A DNA stretch of 64,000 bases from Anarhynchus alexandrinus (GCA_008711295.1 VUYV01000055.1:1299085-1363084); one strand, 5' to 3'; shown: positions 27,651 through 42,070, numbered from the stretch's first letter. Program-made: numbers and translations. The notes: generated by a model from the letters alone, not told the origin.

Positions 27651-28861
27651 ACGGTGTTCCTTTATGCTTGAGTATTGTGTTTCTCCCACGTTCATACAGT
27701 GGGGGGAAAAAAAAAAAAACAACCAAAAACCAGAAGATGCATGTAGCACTAAGAAGTTCGAGTTTGGTCTGGTATTCAGCAACACTTAAAGCCAAGGTTT
27801 TGTGATATAGCACTTCAACCAGTACAAATTTTAATTAATGCTACAGCAGTTTCTCAGTAGCATTCAAGAACTTAGACAATAGGTCATGAGGAAAAAAAGT
27901 CCTCTACTGCCTCATGGTTCACAGAAAATATCCAAAGCTAATAATCAGAAGCTATGCTAGTCTGGTTTCAGGACCAGTTTCAGAACTGATAAGAAAATAT
28001 GACAGACGTTTCTCTCTTGTTGTAACAAAACGAGTCCATTCCAAAAACTTCTGTTGACTGCACTCATGAAAAAGGGTGTGGGAAGAGCAGCAGAGTTAAA
28101 TGTAGTGACTGTCCCAGGCAGTTCAGGTCTAGGTAGCTTTTAACCAGCATCTTAATGCCAGTTGGAAGCCAGGATGGATCTCAAAGCACTTGCATTAAAT
28201 GATGAAGAATGACCAGAATCCAGATAATTTTTTTTGTTTGAATCCAAAAATGTCTTAATCACATTGTGAATCAATGGAATTTTTGTCCATGTCCTGAATG
28301 TGGCTACGATTTTACTCTTAACCTCTGACCCGTATTGTTCCATGTGCTATGCATTGGAGGTAACAACGGTGTAGACACAAATCGACGGGCTGTCATAGGG
28401 ACGGAAGTCTTGGATCAGCTGGCCAAGTAAGGATTTATAAAAGCTGATGGAGACAGCGGGTACTGGATTGCTGCAATGCCAGAACAGCCGGGCTTCTCAA
28501 CCCCTCTGTAGCCCAGTGTCAGCTACATTGTCAGTGTGGTGTTGCATGTTGCCTCATAAAATGGTCTTTTAAATACAGGTTTGAGTATCTAATTTGAAGT
28601 ATTCACATTAGAAAATGTAGATCTTAACGACTGCACAGCTAGTTAGGTATTTTCCTTCATGCATCTCCGTCCTCAGAAGTAGGAGCTTTCCTGGGACGAC
28701 TGATTAAAGTTAAGGGGAGGGTTACTTTCAGAGTTGGGCTTTCTGGTGTTTGCTGCTCATTTAGATGGTGCCCTGAACTCTACAAAGCAAATTGTCCTCA
28801 CAACATCCCAACATATAAATCTCTAAACATTCTGGTTTAAAATACTTAATGGTGTGAATGG

Positions 28862-28900
28862 ATTAAAAAAAAAAAAAGAAAAAGAGAAAGAAAAATAATG
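28862..28900 (+). repeat. A-rich low-complexity tract
   Basis: Poly(A) broken by G (AAAGAAAAAGAGAAAG). No retroposed gene sequence is visible upstream. Confidence 0.8.
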
Positions 28901-31219
28901 ATTTTGAGTAAGAGCTATTGTAATTACCATTAATTTTTTTGTTGTGTGTTAGCTACATTATCTCCCAGCATCTTTTGGAGCTGTTATTTAAGTAAAACTT
29001 GTTATGTTTCCAGTTATTCCCTTTATTACAAGTGCTATTTATACATAAATTGGAGCAGATCATGATGCAGCAAAGAACTTTTTATACTGCATAGATTGTG
29101 CAGCAAAATAGTGCATTATCAGCATTAGATGTCTGGGTGAGGAATGTTTGGCTGTTTTAAATCTCATCATTATGAGAAGAATTTAGTATCCAGATACAAA
29201 GACTTTACTCGAAACTTCTGAGCTAGACTGTTGTCATCTAACTGAAAATGAAAACTTGTTCGTGATAATTAGACAAGGGGGCATTAATGGAAGACCCACA
29301 CTATATGTATTGTTTAGATGCAACTCCGTATCAGCTAGAATGTGGCTTCATTCATGTTTGCTGGCTTGCTATAGGACAATCCCAGAAATGACTGGCAATC
29401 CGTTGCCCTCCTGCACTTAAACCCCTTGCCTACAAACATGGTGCAAAGTGAAGGTGGTTGGGGTTTCATAAAAGTGAAGCACATGGTGCGACAGACCCAT
29501 CTGTGCCAGCCTTATAAAACAAAAGTGCCCAATTTTATCATCGTTGCCTTTTGTTCGGCACAATGCTGTTCAGGCGGTGGCTTTATGAATGCTTGTCGGT
29601 GGAGTCTGTAAGCCTCGATTTATCCTCTCCTGTGCTGTCTGCTCTCAGTTGCGCTGCTCGCTTCCCTGCCCCCACGCTTTCCTCTCCTTACCCGGCCCTT
29701 CTCCCCAGACAAATCCGAGGTAGAACCTCCTAGCAATTTTCCAAGGTTCTGGGCTCAAAGACTAAACTAATTTGTTTTTGAATTGCAGATCAAACATAAA
29801 CTGCAAAGAAGCATTTAATCAGTTAGGAGAAGCAAGGGTATGGCTTGTTTAAGTCCCAGAATCCATAAACCTGTAATGATTTTATTATATTGGTGTCAGT
29901 TTTCATTATTTTCATGAATGGGTATTCCCTGCTTAATGCACAATATTTGCATCTGATGAACCAACAAGTTTAAACATGGTTTGTTTTAATGCTTTGTGAA
30001 TTTGCATTCAAATTCATCAGGAGTAATTCTATTTGAAATCACACAGGGCTAAGCACAGTGGTTGTAAATCCATTCGAATTGAGATGCCAGAATCAGCCCA
30101 TTAATCTACAAATCTACAATATAATTTTTGTATGGTTGATGGGCTTTTGTTCTGTTTTTTCACGATGAGGCAAAGGGGATACCAAGTGCGTGTGTGGGAG
30201 GGGAAGTGTTCGGGGAGGTTGTGATAAATTGACCAAGAGGGAGTATATCTTTGTTATGGAAACAGGCCTGTGAAAGGAACATATGAAAGGCCAGAGACCA
30301 TGGTTCGAGCGTGTCTGTCACTGCCACTTGAGGTAGTTGCACGAGGAGAAAGGAAGTCTCTCAGATAAGCAGGTTTCCTAATGTCTAGGACGATCGAGGT
30401 TGTCATCAGCACCTACCATTCGGTCTGCAGAGTGTCAAAGTTCACCGAGAGCTTGGAGCAGCGCTATGGCCTGCGTTTAGTATTTCAAGTCCTCTAGCTA
30501 AACACTCTGTTAGCTTGGATTTTCCTGCGGTCTCTTGGAAAAAAGGGAATGAATAAATGCAGCAAGGTTCACCTCCAAAAGAAACAGGGTCATTTTGGAA
30601 GGGACGGAGGGGGCTGTGTTGCAGCAGACAGTGCTTCATTTCTTGACGGCGGCAGAAGAAATCTCTACTTCTTTCAGTGCCTAGCGAACGGTTTTAATTT
30701 CTGTGTCCTTAAATAGACTGAATCATCTGAAATTAAGATGTTTCTTTAAGCTGATAGTTGCCAGATTTGAAGGTGTGTATATATCATTGTCTGAGAGTGC
30801 AAAAACAGGCACGTATGAGAGGCATTACTCTGTGAGAAGAAAGGTATATCAACGGCATTTTCCACACTACACATTCTTCTTAAATGTAACAATGAAGTTT
30901 TTTGATAAAACTTATTTAAAAAAACAACAAAAATGTATAGTTATACATACTTTAGCCTTTTAAAATTGTCTTCATCCATTTATTTGAACAGGTGATAGTT
31001 CCAAATGGAGTTCAGCTGGTACTTTTGGGTGTGTTTATACAGTCATTTTGCTTAGTTAGAATCAGGCTGAAATCAGTCTGAGAGAGATATATTTGGCAGG
31101 GAGCAAAAGTGATTTTGAGCTAGCTTTGTTACTGCCTTTCTCTGGGAAAAAGCAGTGCTGGTTTGGCCCTTGTAAAGCAGAAAGTAAAGAGTTTAAGTCT
31201 CTGTTTTGAATATATCATA

Positions 31220-31312
31220 GACTGGGGCTACCTGAGGGTCCCGCTTAGAAAAGCATTTAAGCCTATGCTTAGCATTAGCTATATGCGTAATTCCCAAAAG
31301 CCTAACTACAGG
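31220..31312 (-). mobile_element. Ancient amniote interspersed repeat (CR1/L3-like family)
   Basis: AAGCATTTAAGCCTATGCTT and TATATGCGTAATTCCC resemble the widespread reptile/bird motif with AAGCACATGCTTAA and a following GAGTAGTCCC block. This is the same family as the copies at about 36680 and 57090, in the orientation of the former. It is diverged and the limits are approximate. Confidence 0.45.
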
Positions 31313-31679
31313 CCCCTTCTTATGCACTTGCAAAAATCGTGATGATCGGGAAGTCTACCATCTGACATCTGTGAAATGAGCTGGTAGGCTTGAGTCTTTT
31401 TCATAATGAACCAGTTTCCATCTCATAAAATTCTGTAATTGCAGATGGTATCAGTGGACACCTATGACAATCTCAGCCGAGACTGCAGCCCGGCATTCCT
31501 CATTATAGGATACATGGACACTGAACTCCTCTCTGCTCATGAACATGGGGTTGATTCATTGACAGGGCATTATCAGGAAAATTGCAATGATGTGACTAGT
31601 GCTTCGCCGTGGGTAAATGGAGTACCTCAACTCTTGGAGTTGACAATAGGCTCTTCTAAGAAATGATAATGCTGTGATT

Positions 31680-31890
31680 AAGGCACAAAGCTGGGACTCA
31701 ATACACCTGGGAATTCTTGTGTGACCCTGGCAACCCACTTTTTGTTGTTTTTCACTTCTCTGCCTGAAAAGTTAGAATAATGCTTTTTCATTTTGTGGTA
31801 TTATTTAGTGATAAATGTATTACTAATTGTGAGCGATTCAAGAGCTACAGTTTTAGAGGCACATGGTTAGATAAATGCCATTAGTTTTTA
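31680..31890 (+). mobile_element. Ancient L3/MIR-like repeat remnant
   Basis: The order of recognisable words follows old amniote L2/L3/MIR 3' ends: TGTGTGACCCTGGCAA, then TTCTCTGCCTG, then GAATAATG, then GTGATAAATGTATTACTAAT and TGTGAGCGATTCAAGAGC. The family assignment is by remembered consensus and could be CR1-L3 or a SINE sharing its tail. Confidence 0.5.
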
Positions 31891-34214
31891 AATGCGTTCT
31901 GTTCAGTTTGCATTTGCATGTGCTTGTGCCTCGCACTAGTGGAAAGCAGGCCAATTTTATTTTGCTTCCCAATTCCACATTGAGGAAATTAGCCTTTGAC
32001 ACACAGACCTAAAAATTTTGCATAAAATTCACTCTATTGTGAAAAAGACCCTAAAAAATAACATATGGAAGAAGAAATACATTAATTTTGGACTTCTTTT
32101 AGCATGTTCTTTTAGACACTGATATAATTTTTGTTCTGTCTGTGCATATTTTAATATGTGTATTTTTTTTTTGTAAAGAAAAGAATACCATTTAAATAGC
32201 TTTAGAGTCTTTTTATTTCAGTAGGGACACCTGAATAATGTTTTAAGGGTACGTGGAGACACACTGAAAGAAATAGTGAACCTCAACAGGTTTCGGAGCA
32301 CTGGAACATACACCAAAAGATATAGCTACGAAATCTCCTAGTAGGCCTTACCTGGGACTCATAGCAGCTGCTTCCACCTGTGATGCCATGGGCTGCTCAG
32401 AAGCACTTTAATCTGCACATCTTTGAAATGACAGACCACAACGAGTCCTCCTGCGCATTTTGTCTGTTATGTGCCAGGAGTTAGGAAACTGTTAGTTCAC
32501 TAAACTACGGTAGCTGGAAAAAGAGTAAGAAGCATTAAAAAAAATGGTAGCTGAAATAAGAATCCTTTAACATATGTGTCAGCAGGAGCTGTTAGTTTCT
32601 CAGTGTTTTTGAAAATCAGATTTTCCAGGTATCTAGCTGCAGGCTTCTGGGTTTGTTTTTTTTTTGGTGGGGTGTTATCTGGTCTCTGTCTTGTCACGTA
32701 TCACAAGGTTTACTGCTTTCACAAAAATGATCATAACTTCCTCTGAAATTTTGTCTACTGCACTGAAAAATGTGAACTAAGTTCCAGCAATAGTAAAAGT
32801 GTTTGGGGTCCACTTACATTACCACTAACGATGTTATAGCAGGTCCTATGTAACAGCAGAATAAGAAATGCATTCAGTGCACTGTGCATCATGCTACAGA
32901 CAAGTATACTGGGAACCATGGTGTTTTTAAAACCACTTGGCATCATTTAATTAACATGCTTTTAAGCATTATTTGACTTCAGTTGTAGACAGATGTATAT
33001 AATAAATCTTTGAACAAGTGCTATCAGAAGTAAGAGCTAAGTGGCATTTAAAATATATTAGAAAAATGTGATCACTAATGAGTTTTAAAATATTCCCTCT
33101 TTTTCTAGTCTAAATTGGGTCTCAGGAAGGAAGAAAATAAGAAGAGCTAACGAAATGACCTGACAGAGTGGCAGGGTTTGTTTACTAGTTCATATTTGAA
33201 TGGGATTCATGCTTCATCTGATTGACAGTCAGTCATTGCAAATTCTTTGGCTTTTTAAGACTTAAGGCGCCACGGTCTTGGGTGAACTTTAGTTCAGAAT
33301 GGAGTTGTTTACAAAAGTTAACTGAGTAGTTACTGCAGAATCGTGTGCTGTGTTTCACTGAACTGTTTGGAAATGTTATGGATTTGTAGCACAAATGGTG
33401 ATGAATCGAGTTAAATCATATTCTAACTGCTGTGCAGTCAATTTATTCCATCTAGGAGCTTCACCACCCTGGCACCTAGAAGTGGACAAGGCAGCTGAAT
33501 TGGCTTTCCATTGCTCACCATGTCCAAATGTCTTCCCACAGTAAGGCATGAACGTTCTAGTGTTTCATCAAAATCAGATTATGCTGATCTAAAAGGGACA
33601 AAAATTTTCCTCCCTCTTCAGCATTTGCAGAACGTGTAGCCAGAATATGTGCACTTAAACCTTCAATATTTCCAAGCAAGTCAGCCTCCTAATCATTCTT
33701 GTTTCACTGTTCTGAATATTCCTTAGTGAAGATCTCTCCCCTAGTGAGGTCAAGACAATTCTGTTGTATCTGTACCAGAACAATTTGCAGCAGACGTGCC
33801 TTTGAACGTGCAATTAAAAATTGCTTTGGCCTGTTTTCTTTTCCTGTTCTGCATTTTCATAAACTCACATGTAATTTGATTAACGCTGTCATTCTTTAAA
33901 TTTCTTCAGCATTACAGTTCTCAAGGGACTTCTCTCTCATTGAATGTCATTTTTGCATATTTACTTTCTCCACAAGTGCTAGTATGCAGCGGCACAAGTT
34001 GAATCTTGCATTGTTGCTTTTGTATTTACTTATGTTGCATCCTGTTTTTCTTTGTAGTGATGTTAACACTTCCTCCCAATTTAGTATTAACTCCGTATGC
34101 CACCTAAAAGCTGTTGATTTCTACCTCTAGCTAACCAACAATTTAGGTAGCTTAGTCGACAGAGTAGTATGAAAATTCCTAAGATCTGGAAAGCGCAACT
34201 TTGCAGCTGAGGGG

Positions 34215-34332
34215 AAGCGACTCGACTAAGGAGCTTCTGAGCACAGAAGCACAACCGCTCACGTCGCGCTTCCCGCGCAGCCCTGGCACACACACCGTCT
34301 TAGTGGTTCCTGCGTCGGTAGTGCTCAGCGAT
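34215..34332. promoter_or_regulatory. Isolated intronic CpG cluster
   Basis: About 12 CpG dinucleotides occur in roughly 118 bp, including CACGTCGCGC and CCCGCGCAG, inside otherwise CpG-poor, AT-rich intron. It is too short to meet normal CpG-island rules but may be an unmethylated regulatory element. The open frames on both strands here are probably a by-product of the GC content. Confidence 0.35.
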
Positions 34333-36679
34333 GGCTCAGGAAGCACCACCTTTGGTGTCTTCTGTCTTGTTTTATCTACATACAGCCTAGTGCCTTCCAA
34401 CACTGGAAGTGGGAGACAGCTCATTTAAGTGCTACTGTATCAGTAGCGCTGAAAATATATTTCTGTCAGCCGAAGGGTCAATTATATGAACAGCTCTTTC
34501 TTTGAAGATGTGCTGGAAACATGCTGCTTCCATCCTTCACCAGAGGTGAATCATGAAAAGAAGACTTTGTCACAAACTCGACCCTTGACAGTGGTATTAA
34601 AGAGTTACCCAGCTCTCCAGCCTCTACTCCCCATCCCACCTCCCAGGACCACCATGTACCCTGCTTCACGCTTCCTAAGTAATCCTAGCGTTACCGCTAA
34701 GGCTGTGACACTCTCGGCTGAAAAATCAGCATCTTTTCTGATGATCGTCATTTTAGGCGTGATAAGCCTTGTTGCTGTCAGTGCCTCGGGAGGAGCGAGG
34801 GGCCAGCAGAGGGGAAAGCCCCTGCCTTGCGCCTGGACCACCTATAACCAGCCCTGTTCTCTCCTTCTCAGAAGTCGTTGGATCCCTTGCACTGAGACTG
34901 ACTTTTGAGGTGGGAAATCTGATGTCAGAAGCTCAGGAGCCACATTCATAATCGATTCACCTTTGTCTCATGCCGTGTACCAGTTTGAGGACAGCTGTAC
35001 CGGTGGTTGATCCTATGTTGTGGTTACATGTGTAAGGCTAAAGCGTCTAATTGGTTGTTTTTTTCAAAACACAGGTTGGCGTGACCTACAGCTTTCAGAC
35101 TAAATGATCATAGTGCTCGTTTCCAGCTGTAGATCTATTGCAAAAATATATAAATATTATTAGCCACTGGCATTACATTTGATGCTGTAAAAGCAAAGAA
35201 ATAGATCTTTCTTCACTGAAAACCTGTGCAAGTTAAAGCCATAAAACCCCCTTCCCTTGTTTTCTTCTGAAACTGGATGAAATGCTCTCTTTTTCTCACT
35301 GTACCAGCCTCTACCATTTGACCAGATGTATGTCACTCCTCCAGGTTTCTTTCCTATATTCCCGAGCAGGAAAATATCAACTGTATGTCAGCGTCCAGAT
35401 AAAAAGCTGCAAAATTAAGTTATGAAGCTCGCCCTTTTTAGCAAAATTAACTGATCTCATATTGGCCCAGCATAGCTCCTTCTTCCTGACAGTTTATTAC
35501 TTCTAATCATATCAATCAGGGCTCATTCCAGTATGATTTTGATGAAGTCCGTAAAAGAGAGTATACTCATCTCCTCCAATGCTTTGGATATTGAAACAGA
35601 ATATTTTTTTCTGATAAGATAGCACATTAATTGCTTTACTTATTAGATGAGCGTTAGCTTTTGATATAACCCATCCCGTAGACTCCTGACACATTGCACG
35701 CTGAGAAGTCCTGTCCTTGAAGTTACTATAGTGCACAATGATCAGAACTTACCGCTGATGGTTTGTTAGCGTTTACTAGCAACGTTTTGGCAGAGGGTGA
35801 CCTCTAGTACTCTCTGTAAACATTTTCAATTTACAGACTCAAGAATTTTTGCTGTCTTCGCCTCTCATTCTGTTGAAGAGGTCAGCCCTTTACGAATTCG
35901 CCACAAGAAAGAAGTTCGAAATACCCTATATACTTAAACAGCTTAATAAGAATACAGCCACAATGAACACGCAACATACAATTCATTTTAATATTTATAG
36001 AAGAAATTCACATTGTTTTAAGTGTACACAAGCAGCTGCTGTCATTTGGCTATGAGCAGATGTTAGACCTCCGAAAGCTTCGCTGATAATTAAAATACTA
36101 ACAGTTAGTGTTTTACCCCAGCTGCAGGTTCTGTTTACTGTAAATTTGATTTTAATGGTGCCTCTGTGCAGTTATTGAATAGAGGTTTGTTTTCTACTAT
36201 ACATACAAAAGTGTCTACAATGAAGACAAATGGTTATTTCCCATAATTTACTCTGGAAAGATATGAGTATACACTGTAACATAGTTGAATTTGTAAATGA
36301 AATACAGATATGACTATCATATTGGAAATGGTAGTTTCTGCTATCTTAACTAACAAAAAAGAACTGGGGGAACTTACTGTTTCTAGTTATTCCCAAGCAT
36401 TTCCCCTAAAAACTGCTGTGCTTTTCAAATGGGTTGAGATGTGCCCTCGAGCAAAGAACAGGTGCTCCTTTTTACTGAATGGGCGCATAAATCAGAATTA
36501 ATAAATACAGGAAATCACAATACTCCTATTTGATAGGTGTGCAGAAGGAAATAATTTCGGCTCGATCGTTTAACAACATGATGTTTTATTTTAGGTATCC
36601 CTTACAAGTGTCTGTTCTCTTTAGTGCATATATGTACATCAGACGTTAGGGAAGGCCAGCCACTCTCAGAATTGTGAAT

Positions 36680-36770
36680 CCCAGGGGCCTGATTATGCAA
36701 ACACAATGCATAATGCAAGCTACCATGTTTAGTCCCTTTGAGACTATTGAGGCTAACTATGGCGGTAAGC
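36680..36770 (-). mobile_element. Ancient amniote interspersed repeat (same family as 57090)
   Basis: GGGGCCTGATTATGCAAACA followed by ATGTTTAGTCCCTTTGAGAC resembles the known GGCCTGATCCTGCAAACAC...AGTCCCATTGA form of an old amniote repeat. It is in inverse orientation to the copy at about 57090-57235. Confidence 0.45.
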
Positions 36771-39700
36771 AGTACTCTTGATAAATAAATGTTTATAAGA
36801 CCAGGATCTTGATGTATATATTCTTGAAAGACAAAAACTCTTGCTGAGATAATAATGACAAAAAGGGGGGGTTGCTTTTTTTTTATTACTTATTAGACCT
36901 ATTTCAGAAATCCAGATCATTTTCCTTATGAGCATAGCTTGTGGGTTTTGTTCCCTGATTTTCTTGTATTAGCTTTCATATTATTTTTCATATTATCTTC
37001 TATGTTCTCTCTGCCCAGGAAACAGAGTTCTCCAGTTTGACCAAGCACGACCAGTACCTCTTGAAATTGGGATTCTGACTTAGAAGTGCTAAAAATGCAC
37101 TTTCCAGTTGCGCTGCAGGGGATAAAACAGCAAAAGTGCATGCGTGTAGCATCAATGTCAGTTGTCCCCAAACTGAGGGCCAGAGTAGCCTTTGTAGCTG
37201 GACTCCCAAGAAATGTCCAGGCTGGCTGTCCTCATCTCCAGCTGCTAAATTGCACTGGAAGAGGTGGCTGAAATACTCCAAATACATTGCTAATGCTGCT
37301 TGCCCATATGGGTAATTGCTGTATATGCCACAGTGAGGTTTTTTCTTGCACGTAGGAGTTGAGAAGACAAATCTGCATTGTTGCAAGCAGGTAAAGAGGA
37401 AAAGCAGTCTACAAGAAAATCTTTTGCTGGGCAGGTTAGACAGTTGTAAAATCTACACGTTAATGCTGCACATGTTTGCCATGATCAGTGGGAGTTTCAG
37501 CACGTATATTTTTTATTTGCATAGCTGCCGTAACACTGGGCTCTATACTGTTCATTTTTGACCTTGAGAGCAGGAAAAGAGAAACTGAAATTTTTCACAG
37601 AGAAGGCCTTTTCCCAAAGGTTAATTGGGCACTGGAGGGAAACTAAACCAAACCAAACAAACTGCCTAAACACGCTAGCTGAATGGCTCAGCTATTTATT
37701 TCGGTGGTTGTTTTTTCTTTTGTTTCTTTTTGTTGCCGTTGTCATACTCCTCTATGGTGTGGGAGGTAAAAATAACAAGCAGGAAATTTCAGTCTGTTTT
37801 TCAATAGAAAAAAAAAATTACAAAAATATTTCCTTTTACATTTTAAGGAAGCTAAAAGGACATCTGCTGCTTTGTTTAAGATACCTGAAAGGTTAAAACT
37901 TCATCCTTTATTCAAGCAATTCTTAAAAGACCTTGAAGTTTCTAAACATGATTGAGTGATTAAGGACAAAGCTAGAAGCTAAGGATGTTTTAAGTTTCAG
38001 CACTGAAACATGACGTTACTGGATGTTTAAGTGTAAAATGAACTATGAACATTATTTGGGGTTTTTTTTATGTAATTTTCTTTTTACTGTAAAAATATAC
38101 TGAAAAGAAAAAAAAAAAAACTTGCTGCATCGGTATCTCTTGGTATTTATGTACTTTGTGTCAATGGTGGATTTTTTTTTAAGTCTCTCCGGGAGCTGGT
38201 TAAGTCCCCCATAGGTATACTTATTTGTACTGCTTTACAAATATTTGCTGCCTTTGTGGACATAATAGTTCTGACAGAGCCATTTTGGGTTGCTGATTTA
38301 TTTCACTTCTTGGTTTGACCCATCCTATTTTCTTTCCTTCAGCAGCAGACATGAATGAGCCTTTACAGCCTCTTTTTTAGTAGCTTAACTAGCTGGTTTA
38401 GAAAATGCTGGCCCATGCATTGCTTGCACATAAAAACCTTACAAATGAGAAAGAATAGTTTTTGCTATGGTTAAGGAACAGAGATCTGAAAAATGTGGCT
38501 TATTACTATGGCCTCAGAAAATCGAGGAAATCCCAAAGTTATGACATTATGCCACCATTCTTAGACTGCACTTAATTAATTAAAGTAGAAATCATTACAA
38601 AAATAATAAAAAAAAGGAAAGAAAAAAGAGGAGCAACTTGGAGCTTGATCAAGGCCTAAATTGTTTCTTTATGAATTTGAATGGTGGACTTACTGTACCA
38701 TTCAAAATATTGTACTGCCATGTAGACAATAACTTTTAAAATAAAAAAATCAGTTCTCATTAAAGTGATGCCCAACATAAGCTGAATTTTCTATATCTTT
38801 TGAATTCCTTGAAGGTTGTATTTAATTGAAGGAAAATGTTTCTTTGCCTTCACATTATTTAATATTCATTGCATTTTAGCAGATACCAAATATTCATATG
38901 TGTCAATAAATAACATACCTAATCACCAAAGTATGAAAAATTAAGTGTTGCTGAACAGGGCGCTATAAATCAGGCCTCCTAGAACTTTTGCAGAAAAGGA
39001 AAAATAGCTGGTTTGAGCTCGCTGTGTAAATGCGGATCATTTCCGTCGTCGTAATAGATTATTTCATTTGTGACTTACTGCTTTGTCCTAAAGGTGCTCC
39101 TTGTGAAGGATGTCCTCAGCCTAGCCTCACCGTGCGCAGCCGCTTGCTACAACTTTTGGGGCAGGGTTAGAATTCTAAAGAGGCTGCTGGCTGAGAGCAA
39201 AGCGGCGCTTTACATATAATATTAGCCCAGACTTTCCTAACGCATTACGCATTTCTTTCTGAGACAAGTCTCCTTAATGCCATCTTTATCTGCTACACGA
39301 TGCATGAAATCTACTTTCTGTTTTAGAACTGCGGCTGACCCCCGACCCCGCGAGTGGCGCCACAATGTGACCTTTCTATTGTCATCAGCTTTCATTCTCC
39401 TGAAAATTCTATGAATTTTTATTACAAGTTTTTTTAAACCAAGCTGAGGCTTCAACAAATTACTTGACACAGATGAGATGAAGTTGTTGAAGTAGTGTTA
39501 GATAAGTTTTACAGCCAGCATGTGTGCTGCTGAACAGTACAAAGCCAGTGTCCTACAATGTCATACACCAGTAACTGCTGAGCCTACTATTGGATAAATA
39601 CATCATTTTATGGAACATTGATTGTTCTATAAACCCAATGGAGTATTATGCTCTATGATCAAACCATTTAGATTGTGTGTAGAGCACAGAAAATGCCATA

Positions 39701-41480
39701 TTCAGGATGGTACTAAAAGTGCCATTTGTGTATTTTATGGATGTCATTACGGGGGAAACTTCTCTCTGTAGGCCCTGTTTACTGCAAAATTTTTTAGTCT
39801 GTAATGACATTTTTCATTCACAACGTATGCCTTCAAGAGAGGGGGCCCTTGTTTTATTTGTTTCATTCGAGTTTACTGCACAAATCCTGTACATTTTAAT
39901 TAAATGTAAGCTTAACAAAAGAATAAGGTATTTATTCTGTGGGGAACAAATGATGACAGTAACAAAAGAATAAAACAGACACACAAAAGAAAGTCAGGTA
40001 TTGAGTAAAAGAGAGGGAAAAAGGTACTAAGCCCTATTTGTAGTTTCCCAGAAGCACATTAAACATCAAAGCGTTTCTTTTAGCCCTATTTCGGGAGTTT
40101 GTGGTCTCCGAGAATTAAAATAACCTGCGAATATGGATTTAATGTCTAAAAAATCCTGACATGTTCAAATAAAAAACTAACAGTCGCTCAGGACTCCAAC
40201 TGATAAATAATGGCTCTGCTGAAATGACAGACTTCTTGGAAAGAAACCAATTCTGTGATCATTGCACCCCTAGATATGAAACACCTCTTTACAAATTGTC
40301 TGAATATGAGCTCTCGTATCATTATATTTTGTCATTTTAATGCCTATTTGTGTGTCTTTTTAATTTGCAATGACATGCAATCAGCAACAAGTCCACTTTT
40401 CCTAATATTAATGTGGGCTTGGATTGCAGCTTATGCTTGCCGTGTCAGCCAACACTTACCCCTTCTCTTTACCCACTTTTAAGAGGGGGCGAGAGGCAGG
40501 CTGGATTTAGCAGGACAACGTGATTTGTTGCTACATACAGTCCAATAATGTGACATGTTCCTTAAATACATAAAAATTCCTACAAATGTTGCGTTGGATA
40601 GCAGCGCTCCACTACAGAAATGCACTGTTCCAAAGTCGAAATAGCAGCTAAGCCGCAAAATATGTTGTTTTCTAAATATCTTCCCTACTTGGCTTTTCAC
40701 TGTTAAAACAAAAGAATACCAGTAAAATCTGCAATTCATATTTACCATGAAAAATCACTAAAATTGAGCTTGATGTTCCCAGTAAATTCTTGGTCGTAGT
40801 CCAGTTAAAATTTAAAGTTACAGTAGATTCACATTAGTTTAAATGACACTTGAACTTCTACACAGCTCAACATTAATTCATTATAGTTGAAATGGAAGAA
40901 TCTTCCGTGGGTGAATCTTTTACAATCTGATTGAGGCTGTTACATTTTATAGGAGCCATTTTTCAAAGCAGTACTGACAGCACTCGAAGTTATTAAATTG
41001 CTGAATCAAAAGATGGACCTGCAATCGCATTTATGAACTGTGATGGAATAGCTGGGGTTGCACTGAGCTGAGGTTAAGATGTTGGTGTAGTTAAGCTTCA
41101 TCACACCCCTTAGTGACAGCAGTATTTACCCATGTAGTTTACTTTAATGGTCAGGAAGTGGCTTAACTCACCTCTGGATTCAAATAGATTAAGTAAGCAG
41201 TCAGGATGGCATAATTATCAGCGCTGCGAGGGATTCGCCGGATAGCTCTTCACCCAGGAGACTTCCCATTCAGTTGCGCAGTAAAGACTGGAGTTGCATA
41301 GATTCTCGGGTACAGCTTGTCTTGGAGGAGATGAAACCAGGCTGAATTTCCTCTTTCTTTCCCTTCCCTGGACCAGAGCTTCTCCTCAATGCAGCGATGC
41401 TGTGTCCCGTACATAAATTATCCTGATCTTAGGGGAAAGATGTCATGATTTTGCTGTGCCCGTGTGAAAATTATGATCGC

Positions 41481-41543
41481 AGAGTTATTTTGATTTTGAA
41501 ATCCAGTGGAAAATGCATGATTTGTAGAGTTATTTTGATTTTG
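41481..41543 (+). repeat. Exact 18-bp direct repeat
   Basis: AGAGTTATTTTGATTTTG occurs at 41481-41498 and again at 41526-41543, 45 bases apart from start to start. The intervening 27 bases are not repeated. Confidence 0.95.
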
Positions 41544-42033
41544 TGCCACATCACTGCCAGGCTCCTCTTTTATCATGTCAACAAAGCAAGATTCCTGAGA
41601 GAATTAATTACTTCTACTCTATTATAAAATGTGGAGGAGCTAAGATAATTGTCATTTTATTATGTTGATTTCCCCTTCCTATTTTTCTGCTCTTTGGGGG
41701 GTCTTGTGAATGTCAGTGCCTATGGAGAGCGCAGGAAAAGTGAGGATAAGAACCAGTTGTACCGCAGTGAGCTTCCCTCTCGCTTATGCCTGACAAAATG
41801 CACTTCAATTGCATGTGCCAGATTTATCATGCAGCATCACTTGGAAACACTCTAATGGTTTAAATTGTTAATTTTCTTTTCCAAAGATAACCTGCCTTGC
41901 AAACTAAGATGGAGAAAGTTGTATAACATCAGTTTAGGCTTGTGGAGGTGATTTGCAGCCTTTCAGCTTCACAAAATTACTTCTTGTGCTTCACAGTACC
42001 GTTCTCCACCGAAAGCTTTGTCATAGAAAAAAA

Positions 42034-42070
42034 GATAGACAGACAGACAGACAGACAGATAGGTAGACAG
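42034..42070 (+). repeat. (GACA)n microsatellite
   Basis: Five tandem GACA units follow a GATA start, then interrupted units (GATAGGTAGACAGAT). It is likely polymorphic. Confidence 0.9.

Noticed and set aside
30290..30325. GGTTCGAGCG, a possible tRNA T-arm
   Set aside because: The flanking bases cannot form the T-stem or the acceptor stem.
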